Shown here: piece after piece, positions 35,195 to 45,973 of the stretch | Position numbering within the stretch: position 1 is the stretch's first letter | Layout: each line of letters opens with the position of its first letter | From: Pediococcus claussenii ATCC BAA-344 | GTDB lineage: Bacteria; Bacillota; Bacilli; Lactobacillales; Lactobacillaceae | Direction of reading: 5' to 3' | Assembly: GCF_000237995.1 (NCBI RefSeq) | Contig: NC_016605.1 | Span: 1,765,112 to 1,829,111, forward strand | DNA length: 64,000 nt | Program-made: the position numbers and the translations under genes | The notes under the pieces: model-generated | Told to the model about the DNA's origin: nothing | Databases searched by the model: none | Seen by the model: the letters and a program-made list of their open reading frames with translations, nothing else

Positions 35195-36991
35195 ATGTTT
35201 CATAAAAGTATCACTTTTTTTAGACAAATTATGCGCCATATCTTCAGCTACATCATGCTTTTTGTAATTAGTAACATAGCTATTCAGTTCATTTTGATTC
35301 CTATTTTTACTTTAATTGGGGCTATCTTACTCCGCATAAACGGAGTTCAATACTTGTCAAATACTAATCTCATTCAAACCATTATTTCAAAGCCACTATT
35401 GGACATAGAAATATTAATTCTAATAGCACTAATTATTCTTGCAATTTACTGGCAGGTCACTTTTTTGATTTTAGGTATTCTTCAGATTAATTCTGGACAA
35501 CGCCTAACTATTGATACCCTATTCAAACGTTCATCTCAAAGAGTACGCCATACCTTCTTACAAACTGTGTGGTTTCTACTTATTTATACTATCCTGATTT
35601 TACCTTTTGGTGGGATAGGTTTTTCAACTCCGCTCTTAAATAAAATTAAAATTCCTAGTTTTTTGATTGATTATGTTTTTCATGATCATCCTTTACTACT
35701 TTTAACCTTAATTAGTATTTATTTGATCACATTTTACTTTGGAATTCGCTTTTTACTCGTGATACCTCTCGTTATTATAAATAGATTACCTATCCGACAG
35801 GCTATCAAAAAAAGTTGGTCGATGACTCATTCAAATATTAAAAATCTATTTTTACTTTTAGTTTTTACATTCGCCACAATTTTCATTACCGTAGCCATTG
35901 TCATCATACTGTTAGTCTTTGAACAGACCCTGGTTGACAGCATTTCTGCAACATGGATTCCATATACCAATGCCGTATTTATGCTTTTGTTAATCGAAGG
36001 AACATTATTATTTTCCAACATAGCCATTGGTGCATCGTCCATCATGATTATGCTTGACTTACTAAAATCCGATCAAGATTTTAGTGTCCATCATGATCAA
36101 CTTGTTTCAGAATTAATCCGATTAAGTAATGTACCAAAAAATCACGTTCTAACTCGGGTGGGAGTCGTTGTTGTCATACTTGGCGCTGTGGTGTTTAACG
36201 TGCTTTATCTTAACGGAGTATTCAATTCTCAGCCCATTACTGTCTCACATCGTGGTGTAAATGATGCCAATGGTGTTCAAAATACAATTCCCTCACTTGA
36301 AAATACTAGTCGCTTAAAACCCGATTACGTTGAAATGGATATCCATGAAACCAAGGATCGCAAATTTGTTGTAATGCATGACGAAAATTTAAAGATCCTT
36401 ACTGGGGTCAATAAAGCTCCCTATCAACTGACATTAAAACAGTTAACACGTTTAACTGCTCGCGAAAATGGATCAAGTGCTAAAGTCGCTAGCTTCGATG
36501 ACTACTTCAAAACTGCTCATAAGCTCCACCAAAAATTAATCATTGAAATAAAAACAACTTCACATGATGATCCACGACTTGTTGAACGATTCAATCAAAA
36601 ATATAGTGCTAGGATACTAAAATATCATGACATGATTCATACATTAAATTTTAACGTTGTACAAAAGCTAAAAACTATTAATCCGAAACTAACGGTCGGT
36701 TATATTTTACCGTTTAATTTCGTTGGTGTTCCTCAATCCAAAGCCAATTTCTATACAATGGAGTACTCAACCCTAAATCATTCTTTCTTGCTCACAGCAC
36801 AATTAACGGGCAAAAAAGTGTTTGCTTGGACCGTAAATGACGATGATCAAATGTCAAAAATGATTTTTATGGGAGTTAACGGAATTATCACTGATAACCT
36901 TGCAACTTTGCAAAATACAGAAAAGCAAATGAACAACCACCCCAGCTTCAGCCAGCGATTAATTAACTTCACGACAGAAGCTCCGTTTTAG
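35195..36991 (+). CDS. glycerophosphodiester phosphodiesterase with N-terminal membrane domain
   Basis: The 598-residue protein joins a polytopic membrane domain (about residues 1-335, at least seven hydrophobic segments) to an extracytoplasmic GDPD catalytic domain. The latter begins at VSHRGVNDANGVQNTIPSLENT, with VEMDIHETKDRKFVVMHDENL and the late VFAWTVNDDDQM...GVNGIITDN. GDPDs split glycerophosphodiesters to glycerol 3-phosphate and an alcohol; membrane-fused forms occur in lactic acid bacteria and may act on lipid or teichoic acid backbones. The ATG at 35195 follows GGGGGAG. It is monocistronic and ends at a bidirectional terminator. Confidence 0.9.
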   Translation: MFHKSITFFRQIMRHIFSYIMLFVISNIAIQFILIPIFTLIGAILLRINGVQYLSNTNLIQTIISKPLLDIEILILIALIILAIYWQVTFLILGILQINSGQRLTIDTLFKRSSQRVRHTFLQTVWFLLIYTILILPFGGIGFSTPLLNKIKIPSFLIDYVFHDHPLLLLTLISIYLITFYFGIRFLLVIPLVIINRLPIRQAIKKSWSMTHSNIKNLFLLLVFTFATIFITVAIVIILLVFEQTLVDSISATWIPYTNAVFMLLLIEGTLLFSNIAIGASSIMIMLDLLKSDQDFSVHHDQLVSELIRLSNVPKNHVLTRVGVVVVILGAVVFNVLYLNGVFNSQPITVSHRGVNDANGVQNTIPSLENTSRLKPDYVEMDIHETKDRKFVVMHDENLKILTGVNKAPYQLTLKQLTRLTARENGSSAKVASFDDYFKTAHKLHQKLIIEIKTTSHDDPRLVERFNQKYSARILKYHDMIHTLNFNVVQKLKTINPKLTVGYILPFNFVGVPQSKANFYTMEYSTLNHSFLLTAQLTGKKVFAWTVNDDDQMSKMIFMGVNGIITDNLATLQNTEKQMNNHPSFSQRLINFTTEAPF

Positions 36992-37049
36992 TTATTAATC
37001 TTCTGCTATGCGAATAAAAACTAAATAACGAGGATACAACGCCTTATTA

Positions 37050-37084
37050 AAAAAGCTTCTGAATTTATTATTCAGAAGCTTTTT
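37050..37084. terminator. bidirectional terminator, GDPD and alpha/beta hydrolase
   Basis: AAAAAGCTTCTGAAT and its complement form a perfect 15-bp stem with a 5-nt loop at 37050-37084, with a T-tract on either strand. Confidence 0.92.
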
Positions 37085-37137
37085 CTTACTATTTGCTCTC
37101 TGTTTCACAATTTAAAATGAAGTTAAATTAAATACAA

Positions 37138-37974
37138 TTATTTATTTCTCCACAAAAAATCAATTATCATATCATCAATCCGTTCATTTTCATGCATCTC
37201 AAAATGAGATAAATCTTCCACTAAGGCTTCACGATATTCCTTTACCGTATCGCGCACCAAATATGCTAATGATTGCGACGAAACATTAGGCACACTGCCA
37301 TCTGTTTTTCTGTTTTTCCTATTACTATAAACATTTAAAATTTGCGCAGTCTCGGGAAAATACTTTCGATTAATCTCCATAAATTTAAAAGAACTATCAC
37401 CCTTTTGTGAACTTCCATCAGGATTTAAGTGGTTCCATTTATGTAATGCGTTATTAATTGGTGCTGCAAGTAATACAAACTTATTAATCTCGGGAACATC
37501 CTTATCCTGTCCATTTGCAAACCCCATGTAAACCAGCGAACCGCTTCCCCATGAATGGGCAACAGCATTATACTTTTCTACTCCAAATTTGAACTTCAAA
37601 ACATGTAGTATCTGATTTATCCATTCGGCCTCCCTCTTATAAGAGACACCTATATTCCGTTCAAAAATCACTTGAATAAGAGGATTGTTATCTAACCTCG
37701 CATCCCAATCACCAATAAATCGTAATTTACCGGTAAAAGTTACAATTACCAGTAATACTTTTTCTCCCGCAAACTTTGCATTAAGCCGTTTTAGCATGTT
37801 ATTAAAGGAAAGTGCCCCACCCATCGAGCCATGAATAAACAAGGTTGGAATATTTGAATATTTCAAATCACTTCGACGTGCTTCCAATCGTTTACATGAT
37901 ACATCATGAATTAAAATTCCTTCTAAAAACCTTTTTCGCTTTGCCATATTAATTGGAAATTGTATTTGATCCAT
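37138..37974 (-). CDS. alpha/beta hydrolase (DUF915-type)
   Basis: The 278-residue protein has the oxyanion motif LFIHGSMGGALSF near residue 48 and the nucleophile elbow AHSWGSGS (Ser in a GxSxG-like setting with Ala first). The catalytic His is likely in SHFEMHENERID near the C-terminus. This is the layout of the DUF915 alpha/beta hydrolases common in lactobacilli; substrates are unknown. No signal peptide is seen. ATG at 37974 with GGAGAGG upstream was chosen; the frame is open 200 bp further but lacks a ribosome site and would run into the divergent GNAT gene. Confidence 0.83.
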   Translation of the reverse strand: MDQIQFPINMAKRKRFLEGILIHDVSCKRLEARRSDLKYSNIPTLFIHGSMGGALSFNNMLKRLNAKFAGEKVLLVIVTFTGKLRFIGDWDARLDNNPLIQVIFERNIGVSYKREAEWINQILHVLKFKFGVEKYNAVAHSWGSGSLVYMGFANGQDKDVPEINKFVLLAAPINNALHKWNHLNPDGSSQKGDSSFKFMEINRKYFPETAQILNVYSNRKNRKTDGSVPNVSSQSLAYLVRDTVKEYREALVEDLSHFEMHENERIDDMIIDFLWRNK

Positions 37975-38101
37975 TGCCGTGCCCTCTCCATCATTGTCGT
38001 AGTTATTATAGACCATTTGCCTAACTTCAAAAAACATTAGACATCGAAATTTATATGCGGTAAAATACAACTTTATTTCGAAAGTATAGGAGAACAGAGA
38101 A

Positions 38102-38635
38102 ATGACAACATCATATTTGCGCAAGGCTACTAAGGCTGATTTACCAGCAATTTTAGCTATTATTGGTGAAGCCAAAGAATATCTTAAGGAACAGGGAATT
38201 GATCAGTGGCAGGCCGGCTATCCAACCAACGATGATATCGAAAAAGATATTGACAACAAAATCAGTTACGTCTTAATGGTCGATGGTAAAATAGCTGCTA
38301 CAGCTGCCTTATGGCCTGGACAGGATATCAACTATAAAAATATGGTAGAAGGAAGTTGGCGTGGTAATCCTGAGGACCAGTATACTTCAATTCACAGAAT
38401 TGCGATGTCTTCCAAGTTTCGAGGTCAGCGGTTGTCTGAGAAAATGATTTCTGGGCTACTAACAATTTCCACTGAAACTGGATTTAATGAAGTTCGCGTG
38501 GATACTCATCCAGAAAATATTGCTATGCAAAAAGTTATCTTAAACAATGGTTTTGAATATCGAGGTATTATCGACTTTGAAGACCCAAACGAATCTACTA
38601 CGACTCGTTACGCCTACCAGCTATATTTGGATTAA
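38102..38635 (+). CDS. GNAT family N-acetyltransferase
   Basis: The 177-residue enzyme has the N-terminal RKATKADLPAILAIIGEA pattern and the acetyl-CoA segment IHRIAMSSKFRGQRLSEKMISGLL, with the loop FRGQRL replacing the usual R/QxxGxG/A. The C-terminus has MQKVILNNGFEYRGII. The ATG at 38102 follows AGGAG. It is divergent from the alpha/beta hydrolase gene and ends at a terminator shared with addA. The acceptor substrate cannot be inferred. Confidence 0.87.
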   Translation: MTTSYLRKATKADLPAILAIIGEAKEYLKEQGIDQWQAGYPTNDDIEKDIDNKISYVLMVDGKIAATAALWPGQDINYKNMVEGSWRGNPEDQYTSIHRIAMSSKFRGQRLSEKMISGLLTISTETGFNEVRVDTHPENIAMQKVILNNGFEYRGIIDFEDPNESTTTRYAYQLYLD

Positions 38636-38650
38636 AAATATTTTTAAACT

Positions 38651-38697
38651 AAAAAACCATAAATTGTGATTATTTAAAATCATAATTTATGGTTTTA
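38651..38697. terminator. bidirectional terminator, GNAT and addA
   Basis: AAACCATAAATTGTGATT pairs with AATCATAATTTATGGTTT with one G.T pair and a 4-6 nt loop, flanked by A and T runs. Confidence 0.88.
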
Positions 38698-38722
38698 CTT
38701 TTAACCAACATCAATAATTCCA

Positions 38723-41700
38723 TTAATTAACTGAAACAAGTTGACCTGTAGAAAGCAAATAAATATATTTCTCATTAACTTTCATTTTTAAAATATCCTG
38801 TAATGCAATTCCATACATATTGATTTGACCTCGATACTTATCAACAATTGAAGCAACCCCATGATCTGGACTCCCTGGTAAAATAAAATCAGTTTTATAG
38901 TCCAAAACAATCACTCGTCCCTCAATCACAATGTATGCATCAATAATTCCGTGAATTAATAACTTTTGATCACCTTTAACCTGACTAAAAATCCGTTTAG
39001 CTGGAATTAATAATGAAAATGGTTCTTCTCGATGTACCTGACTAGCATGCCCTAACATTAAACGACCTAACTCTGTGTCGAAAAAGTTCAAAATTGATTT
39101 AATTTTAATTTTTTGTGCGATTTCAGAACTTAAAATTCGATTTTCAACTAAATCTGCAATCAACTCTTCAATCGATTCTTGAGTGACAGGCCGGTTTAGG
39201 TCAATCTTCTGTAAAACTAAATGAGTTGCCGTTCCGATTTCACTTGCTACTGGCTGCTTCGTATCTTGCAAAAATTTAGGCTTGGCTAACTCTGTATTCA
39301 AATAACGATTAACCGATTTAAATTGCTGGTTTTCTTCAACTTCACTGAAGTTCATCAAAAGCTTATCAGGATCATCAAATTGTCTTTTAACTTCTGATAC
39401 TGACTGGTAAGCAGCCGTTGTCGTTGCACCTTGATCATGATACTCAAAATCCAGAACATCGGAAATCCATTGTAAATCTTTACTTGATGCAACTTGTTTA
39501 TTAACAACACTCTGTGCCTTTGGTTTGTTAACCACCACTGAACCTTCGTTCCCCAACTCTTCATCGCTAAAAATTTGCAAGGAAACATTTGCTTTTCGAC
39601 TAACCCCTGGTGCTAAATTAACATCATATTTTTCAGCAACTTGTTCATCTCTTAAAATTGCGGGACCAATCCAATCCATAAACGATTTTGCAAGAGCACG
39701 TGTTTTTTCATCTAGAAGTTCATTTCTTCCACTTGCCACCGCTTTCCAATTTTCAATCATTTTTTCAGCATTATCAGTTGAACCAGTAATAATGAGTTTT
39801 TGTTGAGCACGTGTTAACGCCACGTACAAAACCCTCATTTCTTCAGCAAGCGATTCAGTTAATTTGCTTCTTTGGATGATCATTTTTTGGGGAGTATCAA
39901 TTAATAGATGCCGAGTAAGATCCTTCAATGTAATTCCAATACCCAAACTCCGATCTAAAACTGTACCACTATTGACGTCTCGCAAATTAAACCTATGCGT
40001 TGCATCAATTAAAAACACTATAGGAAACTCCAACCCCTTGCTTCCATGTATCGTCATGACTGCAACAGCCTCATCATCAGTTTTTACCGGATTCTCAGAT
40101 AAATCGTCATCCCTTTGACGCATCTTTTCAACAAATCTAACAAACTGGAACAATCCTTTAAAACTACTTTGTTCATAGTCACGAGCACGCTCATACAATG
40201 CATGTAAATTATTTTGTCTCTGAGGCCCATCTGGCATCCCACCGACATAATCCAAGTACCCCGTGTCATTGAAAATAGTCCACAGAAGATTTGAAACACT
40301 ATCTGTTCGTGCCAACATTCGTAATTTTTCAAGTTCCGTAATAAACATTACAACTTTGTTTTTTAACTTCATTTTAAATTCATTATTAACTTCATTTTGA
40401 GGTTCATTGTAAAACTTCAAAACCGCCTCGTAGTAATTTCCATTCTTTTTCCCAATCCTAAGAAATGCCAATTCATTTTCATTTAATCCAACTATTGGTG
40501 ATCGTAAAACGGCTGCAAGTGGAATATCTTGATACGGATTATCAATAACTTTCAAGAAGTCCATTACAATTGAAATTTCAGTTGTTTGAAAATAATCGTT
40601 CGCATCCCCGACATCAATTGGAATTCCATATTCTTTAAATATTTCTACTAGTTTCAAATTTAGATTACGATTAGACTCTAATAGCGCTATATCGCTATAT
40701 CGGATGGATCTCATATCTTGAGAACCCTTATCGTACACTTGAGTATCATCTTGAATCATTTTCTGAATTTTTTCAGCAATCATTCGAATTTGGGAATCAG
40801 CTTTATCAACTACTTGTCCGCTATTAGTATTTTTTTCATAAATAAGTACCTCTGTTGAGTTTTTGAAATTTTCTGGATAATATGCTGCACCATACTTAAG
40901 CTGAGCATCTTCGTCATACTCAATTTGTCCAACCTTTTCGTCCATAATTTGGTTAAAGACAAAGTTTGTAAACATATCAATGTTTTGCATAGATCGAAAG
41001 TTTTCAGCTAAAATTATTCGTTGGTTAGGATTATCATCCTCTTTAAATTGATTATTCTTTTTCAGAAATAGTCCTGGTTCAGCCATCCGAAAAGCGTAAA
41101 TTGACTGTTTTACATCCCCGACCATAAACATGTTTCCAGGCTCAGGTCGTGAAACGGTTGTTAAAATTGTCTCTTGGAGAGGATTAATGTCCTGATATTC
41201 ATCAACAATAACTTCATTAAATTTATTTTGAAAACTTTCGCGGACCATCCGACTATTGTCATTATCACTAGTAAGAATTTGTAATGCAAAATGTTCAAAA
41301 TCACTGAACTCAAGTACATGTCTTCTCTTTTTCTCTTCAGCAAATTTAGTCATAAAAATCTTTACCACGCTAACTAGCTCCGCTACGATTGATTGGCTGT
41401 CCTTCAAAACATCAATTAGTTCTTCTTCATTAAACTTTATAAATCCGCCCTTTAATTGATTAAATGAATCTCGATAACCATTCTTAAAATCACCAGTGCC
41501 ACCCCTTAAGGGCTTCACTTCTTGATTGAACGTTTTAGTTATTTCATCTTTTTTTTGTGACAATCGACCACTAAAATCCACATTTTCCATTGCGGCCTTA
41601 AAAGAATTCCAATTCTGATTCATGTTACTGAGAACTGCTTCAACACTATCTTTTTCTGCTTGAATTACATTGCGACTCTTTTCTAGAATTGCTCCACCTT

Positions 41701-42424
41701 CGTTGGCTAAGTCTAATGCGTCTTGAATCTGGTTCAACATTAAATGAAGTTCATGTTCAAAAAAAGGAATAACTTTATTTTTAATAAAAGGCGAATTCAT
41801 AACATCATTTTCAACCACTTCATAATTCTTACTAAGTTGATTTAACCATTCAATCGGGTCAGGATTAGCATCTGCAAAATTAATTAATTCCATTACTAAA
41901 TCTTCCATACCTTGATCTGAACGATCATTCGAGAAATTTCTTGTGATTCTTGAAAAGGTTTCTTGCCTGGACTGATAAAAATTCTCACGTAAATCTTCCC
42001 AAACTGTTTCTTTTAATAATTCACTCTCCGTTTGATCTGACATAACCCTAAAAGCTGGGTCCAGATCAATTACGTAGTAGTACGTTTGAATAATGGACAA
42101 ACAAAATGAATGTAAAGTACTAATGCTAGCGTTAGCCAGGTTATCCAGCTGTTGTAGCAGATGCTGTCTTTGCTCCATGTCGGTTGCAACGTTGATTTGA
42201 TCTGTTATTGCCTTCCGAATTCGGTCCTTCATTTCTTTGGCAGCTGCATCGGTAAATGTAACCACTAATAACCGATCTACATCTTCGCCTTTTAATACTT
42301 TTTGAATAACTCTTTCAACTAGCACTGAGGTTTTCCCGGATCCAGCAGATGCAGACACCAAAATATTTCTTCCGTCATCTTCAATTGCGTGTTGCTGACT
42401 TTCAGTATACTGTCTTTTATTCAT
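38723..42424 (-). CDS. addA: ATP-dependent helicase/nuclease subunit A (AddA/RexA)
   Basis: AddA is the helicase-nuclease subunit of the recombination repair complex that processes double-strand breaks to Chi. The chain of about 1233 residues shows Walker A SASAGSGKTS near residue 25, the UvrD helicase motifs (VVTFTDAAAKEM, VDEYQDINPLQ, GDVKQSIYAFR, MTIHGSKGLEFP, YVALTRAQQKL) and the C-terminal RecB-type nuclease signature VIVLDYKTD. The start at ATG 42424 overlaps the addB end by eight bases and follows AAAGG. All helicase and nuclease motifs are present. Confidence 0.96.
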   Translation of the reverse strand: MNKRQYTESQQHAIEDDGRNILVSASAGSGKTSVLVERVIQKVLKGEDVDRLLVVTFTDAAAKEMKDRIRKAITDQINVATDMEQRQHLLQQLDNLANASISTLHSFCLSIIQTYYYVIDLDPAFRVMSDQTESELLKETVWEDLRENFYQSRQETFSRITRNFSNDRSDQGMEDLVMELINFADANPDPIEWLNQLSKNYEVVENDVMNSPFIKNKVIPFFEHELHLMLNQIQDALDLANEGGAILEKSRNVIQAEKDSVEAVLSNMNQNWNSFKAAMENVDFSGRLSQKKDEITKTFNQEVKPLRGGTGDFKNGYRDSFNQLKGGFIKFNEEELIDVLKDSQSIVAELVSVVKIFMTKFAEEKKRRHVLEFSDFEHFALQILTSDNDNSRMVRESFQNKFNEVIVDEYQDINPLQETILTTVSRPEPGNMFMVGDVKQSIYAFRMAEPGLFLKKNNQFKEDDNPNQRIILAENFRSMQNIDMFTNFVFNQIMDEKVGQIEYDEDAQLKYGAAYYPENFKNSTEVLIYEKNTNSGQVVDKADSQIRMIAEKIQKMIQDDTQVYDKGSQDMRSIRYSDIALLESNRNLNLKLVEIFKEYGIPIDVGDANDYFQTTEISIVMDFLKVIDNPYQDIPLAAVLRSPIVGLNENELAFLRIGKKNGNYYEAVLKFYNEPQNEVNNEFKMKLKNKVVMFITELEKLRMLARTDSVSNLLWTIFNDTGYLDYVGGMPDGPQRQNNLHALYERARDYEQSSFKGLFQFVRFVEKMRQRDDDLSENPVKTDDEAVAVMTIHGSKGLEFPIVFLIDATHRFNLRDVNSGTVLDRSLGIGITLKDLTRHLLIDTPQKMIIQRSKLTESLAEEMRVLYVALTRAQQKLIITGSTDNAEKMIENWKAVASGRNELLDEKTRALAKSFMDWIGPAILRDEQVAEKYDVNLAPGVSRKANVSLQIFSDEELGNEGSVVVNKPKAQSVVNKQVASSKDLQWISDVLDFEYHDQGATTTAAYQSVSEVKRQFDDPDKLLMNFSEVEENQQFKSVNRYLNTELAKPKFLQDTKQPVASEIGTATHLVLQKIDLNRPVTQESIEELIADLVENRILSSEIAQKIKIKSILNFFDTELGRLMLGHASQVHREEPFSLLIPAKRIFSQVKGDQKLLIHGIIDAYIVIEGRVIVLDYKTDFILPGSPDHGVASIVDKYRGQINMYGIALQDILKMKVNEKYIYLLSTGQLVSVN

Positions 42425-45400
42425 CTTCTTCATCCTTTAACTTATTCAAAACGTCTTTTTTATTCATATTGGGAATATCTCTATAGGAGTTTTCTGGTAA
42501 CATTGCGTCAAATTGCATGATATCCTTGTACGGCGTGTATGACAGTGCAGTGTCTTTATCCCCCAAACGGACTGGGTTCAAGTTAACTTCACCAGAAAAA
42601 ATACGTTTTCCAGCCTCAATTACCCGTTTTTCTGCATTTCTAATCAGCCGATCTATGTCTTCTTCGGACGTGATTGCCTCTGCATTTTTATTTGGTGCAC
42701 CAGCCTTAGTTAACTTAATAGGAAATATTTCCGAACTTAAATGACCTTCATCAATTGATGGATCTATCTCTTCCAATAAATCTAAATCATCTAGAATAAT
42801 CCCCTTAAGTCCGTACTCACTAAAGACCAACTGGTTAATTTTTTCTTCTTCAAGAGTTGTAACTTTTTTGTCCTTTGCGCGTAAAAGTGGGTTTTGGATA
42901 TGCATATATAATGCATCGGAAATACCTACTTGCTGTCCTGGTAAAATTATTGAACTATTTCGCCGTACCACGTCCAAATATAATAACATTTGCATAGTCA
43001 GACCATAATATGCTTCTTTGAAACTAAATTTCGCCTTATTAGCGCTAGATTTATAGTCAACAATTCCTAAATAAGTCCCTTTATTAGCATCAATTCGATC
43101 AATCCGGTCTATTTTTCCTCTAACTTGGACACTTTGGGTGTCACTTATATTAAATACCAAAGGTGGTAACCCACTGCTACCCCCTTCAATTTGACCAAAC
43201 ATTTGCTCAGAAACGATCGGTCGCATTTTGGTTCTCATCATCTGTATCAAAACTGCTCGTGTCATTTCCTTAATAGTATTATCCAATTCATTTCTGAGAT
43301 ATTGTAAACGATTTGTCCTCGTAAAGGTACTAAATTGGTTGTCAGCTTCTAACTTTCGAATAACTATTTGTTGCATATTTTTAATTTCATTTGAAGTTAA
43401 ATTTTCAAAATCAATCTTCTTATCGGTAATTTCCTTAATTAAAGTATCAAAGGCTGCGTGAAAATAAACACCCGTGTCTGCTGGTGTTAAATCTGCTGTT
43501 TCTCGCTCACGTAGTCTTAATCCAAATTCCAAAAAATATGCATATTCATTTTGAAAGAATTTTTCCAACTTAGAAACCGAGGCCAGTATTGTATTGCCGT
43601 ACAGTCCTTGTACTATCTCAGGTCGTAACTGCGTTGGCGTGTTTTTATAGTTCAAACTTTCAAGTAGTTGATTTACTAAATCACCATACTGACTGTTATT
43701 TAATATTGAATAAATATACTGCCATTCTTCAAGGTTTTCATCCATACCGGAACGTTTCAAATCACGAGCATATTGTACTAGATGACTTAGGGTATTGCGT
43801 TTTGATCCCACGAATCGACTGATTTCACTTTCTCCAACACTTGGTCGACTTTCAACTTGTTCAATACTAATATTGAAATGCTCAGCAATCCTTTTTACAT
43901 ACGGGGAAAGTTCATGTAGCGTTCCAGCGTGATCAGAAGTGGCATATGAAAAGTGAAGTTCATCTGAGCCCATCAAAAAATTTAAATAGTTTAAAAAAGG
44001 TTGCTCTTTCATCTGCCTCTGTAAGCTAGTAGATAAATATTGATCATCTTCTAAATTTTTCTCGATCTCAGTTTGACCATCAACATCAAAAAATGAATTA
44101 CTATCTGGTTGAGTGGGAAGCTTTTGGTCATCCGCTCCAATAATATAAACAAATTTTTTATCAGCCATCTGAACCATGCCACTTTCTGAAATCAAAACTT
44201 GATCTAAAGTAGATGGTACTTGTGAAAATTGTGCTGAAGAAAATCCAACTTCAATTAAACCAATAAAATCCTCTAGTTTAAATTCAGAATCCCCCAAAAC
44301 ATCAACAAATTCATCTAATAATTGCATTAACGTTTGCCATGTTTGACTCATCTCTGCGGCTGAACTTAGCTTTCCAGCTGCAGTTAGGTTTGCTATTTCT
44401 TTTTTAATTTTCGTATCAATTCTTTGTTGAATCAAAAAATCGTAAACCTTTGAAACTGCTTCACGTCCCGTAACGGCTTCATCTAAGCTTTTAAAAATTG
44501 GGACTAACGTTGACGCTACAAAATCCTTAATTAAATTGACTTGATCTTCTTTTACTTTATCAACTTCACTCAGTTCGCCGTCATTTCCAAAAGTTGGTGT
44601 TATTCTCCAACGCTTTTTAGAGATCCAATCTCTACCAAGCACCCCTTCTTTAATGACATAGTTCTCAGTTATATCAAGCGCATCAAAAAAATTTTCACTG
44701 TCAACATCATCAGGTATTAAATATCCGAGTTTTAGTAAACGCATAACATTTTCATACTGAAAGTAACTTGTTTTAACATCAAATAATGCTCGTAAAAATT
44801 CAACAAAAGAATGATCTTTCATCATAATCTGCAAATCACAAAAATATGGTGTTTTAAACTGCTCAAATAGCGGACGAATAACCATATCGTAATCGCTTAA
44901 TTGACTAGTTAAAATTGCAAAGTCACTAAACCTTAACTTCGAGTTTTTAGCCATCTTTTGTCGTATTTCAGTTAATATGCTTTCAACTTCTGAGAAACGA
45001 CTATTCATTTGTTTTATATCCACACCATTTAAGGCGTAGCTATTTGTTTCAAAACGTCCCCCTTTACCGGAAGATTCAAGCCAGTAATTTTCCAGAGATA
45101 ATAAATCATCTTTAACCCTAACTTGGTGTAGCTTAACTTCAGATTTAAGTTCAATATGATTATCTTCAGCTTGCTTTTTTAGTTGTTGAGCTAACTTTTT
45201 TGTCTCATAAAAAAAATCGTTCACATCTATATCCGCAGTGAGAGAGTCCGTCACTAAATCAATCGTAATTGAGGCATTAGATTTAATCAACGTTTCAACT
45301 AAACGTAACTCCTCCGCACTAAAAGAAGAAAAGCCACTGAAAACAAATGCGTCTTCGGATAACTCTGAATCAGTCAGAATTTCGTTTAAATTACGTAAAA

Positions 45401-45965
45401 TATCACTGTTATCAATAAACCGAGACTGAACTTCATTTTCAAATGCTGCGTAAATGATATTTAAATCGTGAGTCTTAGCTTTTAAGTCCATACTTATGTC
45501 AGATCTTTCACTGAATCTGCTGCTTAATTCTTCTAAATTATCAGGAGATATGTTTCCACGTTTAAACACAGTAAGCTGAGAGGCAATTTTGCTTACTAAT
45601 CCAAACTGATTATCAATATCTTTAAATAAAGTCAACTCATCGATATGTTCCTTAATAATCTTATACAAAATCATACTAGTACTTGAAGTAGTTAAACGAG
45701 GATACTGATAAATATTTGAGTCTTTTAAATAAAACCATGCCAATCGTGAAATCGAAAGAACCTGAACTTGACTCTCTGCATTAAATTCGTTATTTACATC
45801 ACTTATCTTTGATAATAATTGAATTTCAGATTGAAACTTAATATGGTTGGGAACTATATAATAGATATGTTTATATTTGTTCTCATTTTTTAGGTCTAAT
45901 ATTCTTTGTGCAACTCCTTGAAGATGATCAGCACTAGCTAATCCCGTTATGAATTTTAATGCCAT
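42417..45965 (-). CDS. addB: ATP-dependent nuclease subunit B (AddB/RexB)
   Basis: The 1182-residue partner subunit of AddA has the C-terminal RecB-family nuclease region GKIDRIDRIDANKGTYLGIVDYKSS near residue 970. There is very little Cys in the protein, so the 4Fe-4S cluster of Bacillus AddB is absent, as in RexB of lactococci and lactobacilli. The N-terminal part has the degenerate helicase-like fold without a clear Walker A. It starts eight bases after the NAD(P)-binding gene and overlaps addA, a typical operon. RexB is an equally valid name. Confidence 0.93.
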   Translation of the reverse strand: MALKFITGLASADHLQGVAQRILDLKNENKYKHIYYIVPNHIKFQSEIQLLSKISDVNNEFNAESQVQVLSISRLAWFYLKDSNIYQYPRLTTSSTSMILYKIIKEHIDELTLFKDIDNQFGLVSKIASQLTVFKRGNISPDNLEELSSRFSERSDISMDLKAKTHDLNIIYAAFENEVQSRFIDNSDILRNLNEILTDSELSEDAFVFSGFSSFSAEELRLVETLIKSNASITIDLVTDSLTADIDVNDFFYETKKLAQQLKKQAEDNHIELKSEVKLHQVRVKDDLLSLENYWLESSGKGGRFETNSYALNGVDIKQMNSRFSEVESILTEIRQKMAKNSKLRFSDFAILTSQLSDYDMVIRPLFEQFKTPYFCDLQIMMKDHSFVEFLRALFDVKTSYFQYENVMRLLKLGYLIPDDVDSENFFDALDITENYVIKEGVLGRDWISKKRWRITPTFGNDGELSEVDKVKEDQVNLIKDFVASTLVPIFKSLDEAVTGREAVSKVYDFLIQQRIDTKIKKEIANLTAAGKLSSAAEMSQTWQTLMQLLDEFVDVLGDSEFKLEDFIGLIEVGFSSAQFSQVPSTLDQVLISESGMVQMADKKFVYIIGADDQKLPTQPDSNSFFDVDGQTEIEKNLEDDQYLSTSLQRQMKEQPFLNYLNFLMGSDELHFSYATSDHAGTLHELSPYVKRIAEHFNISIEQVESRPSVGESEISRFVGSKRNTLSHLVQYARDLKRSGMDENLEEWQYIYSILNNSQYGDLVNQLLESLNYKNTPTQLRPEIVQGLYGNTILASVSKLEKFFQNEYAYFLEFGLRLRERETADLTPADTGVYFHAAFDTLIKEITDKKIDFENLTSNEIKNMQQIVIRKLEADNQFSTFTRTNRLQYLRNELDNTIKEMTRAVLIQMMRTKMRPIVSEQMFGQIEGGSSGLPPLVFNISDTQSVQVRGKIDRIDRIDANKGTYLGIVDYKSSANKAKFSFKEAYYGLTMQMLLYLDVVRRNSSIILPGQQVGISDALYMHIQNPLLRAKDKKVTTLEEEKINQLVFSEYGLKGIILDDLDLLEEIDPSIDEGHLSSEIFPIKLTKAGAPNKNAEAITSEEDIDRLIRNAEKRVIEAGKRIFSGEVNLNPVRLGDKDTALSYTPYKDIMQFDAMLPENSYRDIPNMNKKDVLNKLKDEEDE

Positions 45966-45973
45966 GGGGCCTC

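Noticed and set aside
37975..38175. Longer N-terminus of the alpha/beta hydrolase
   Set aside because: It would overlap the divergent GNAT gene and has no ribosome site or homologous pattern.
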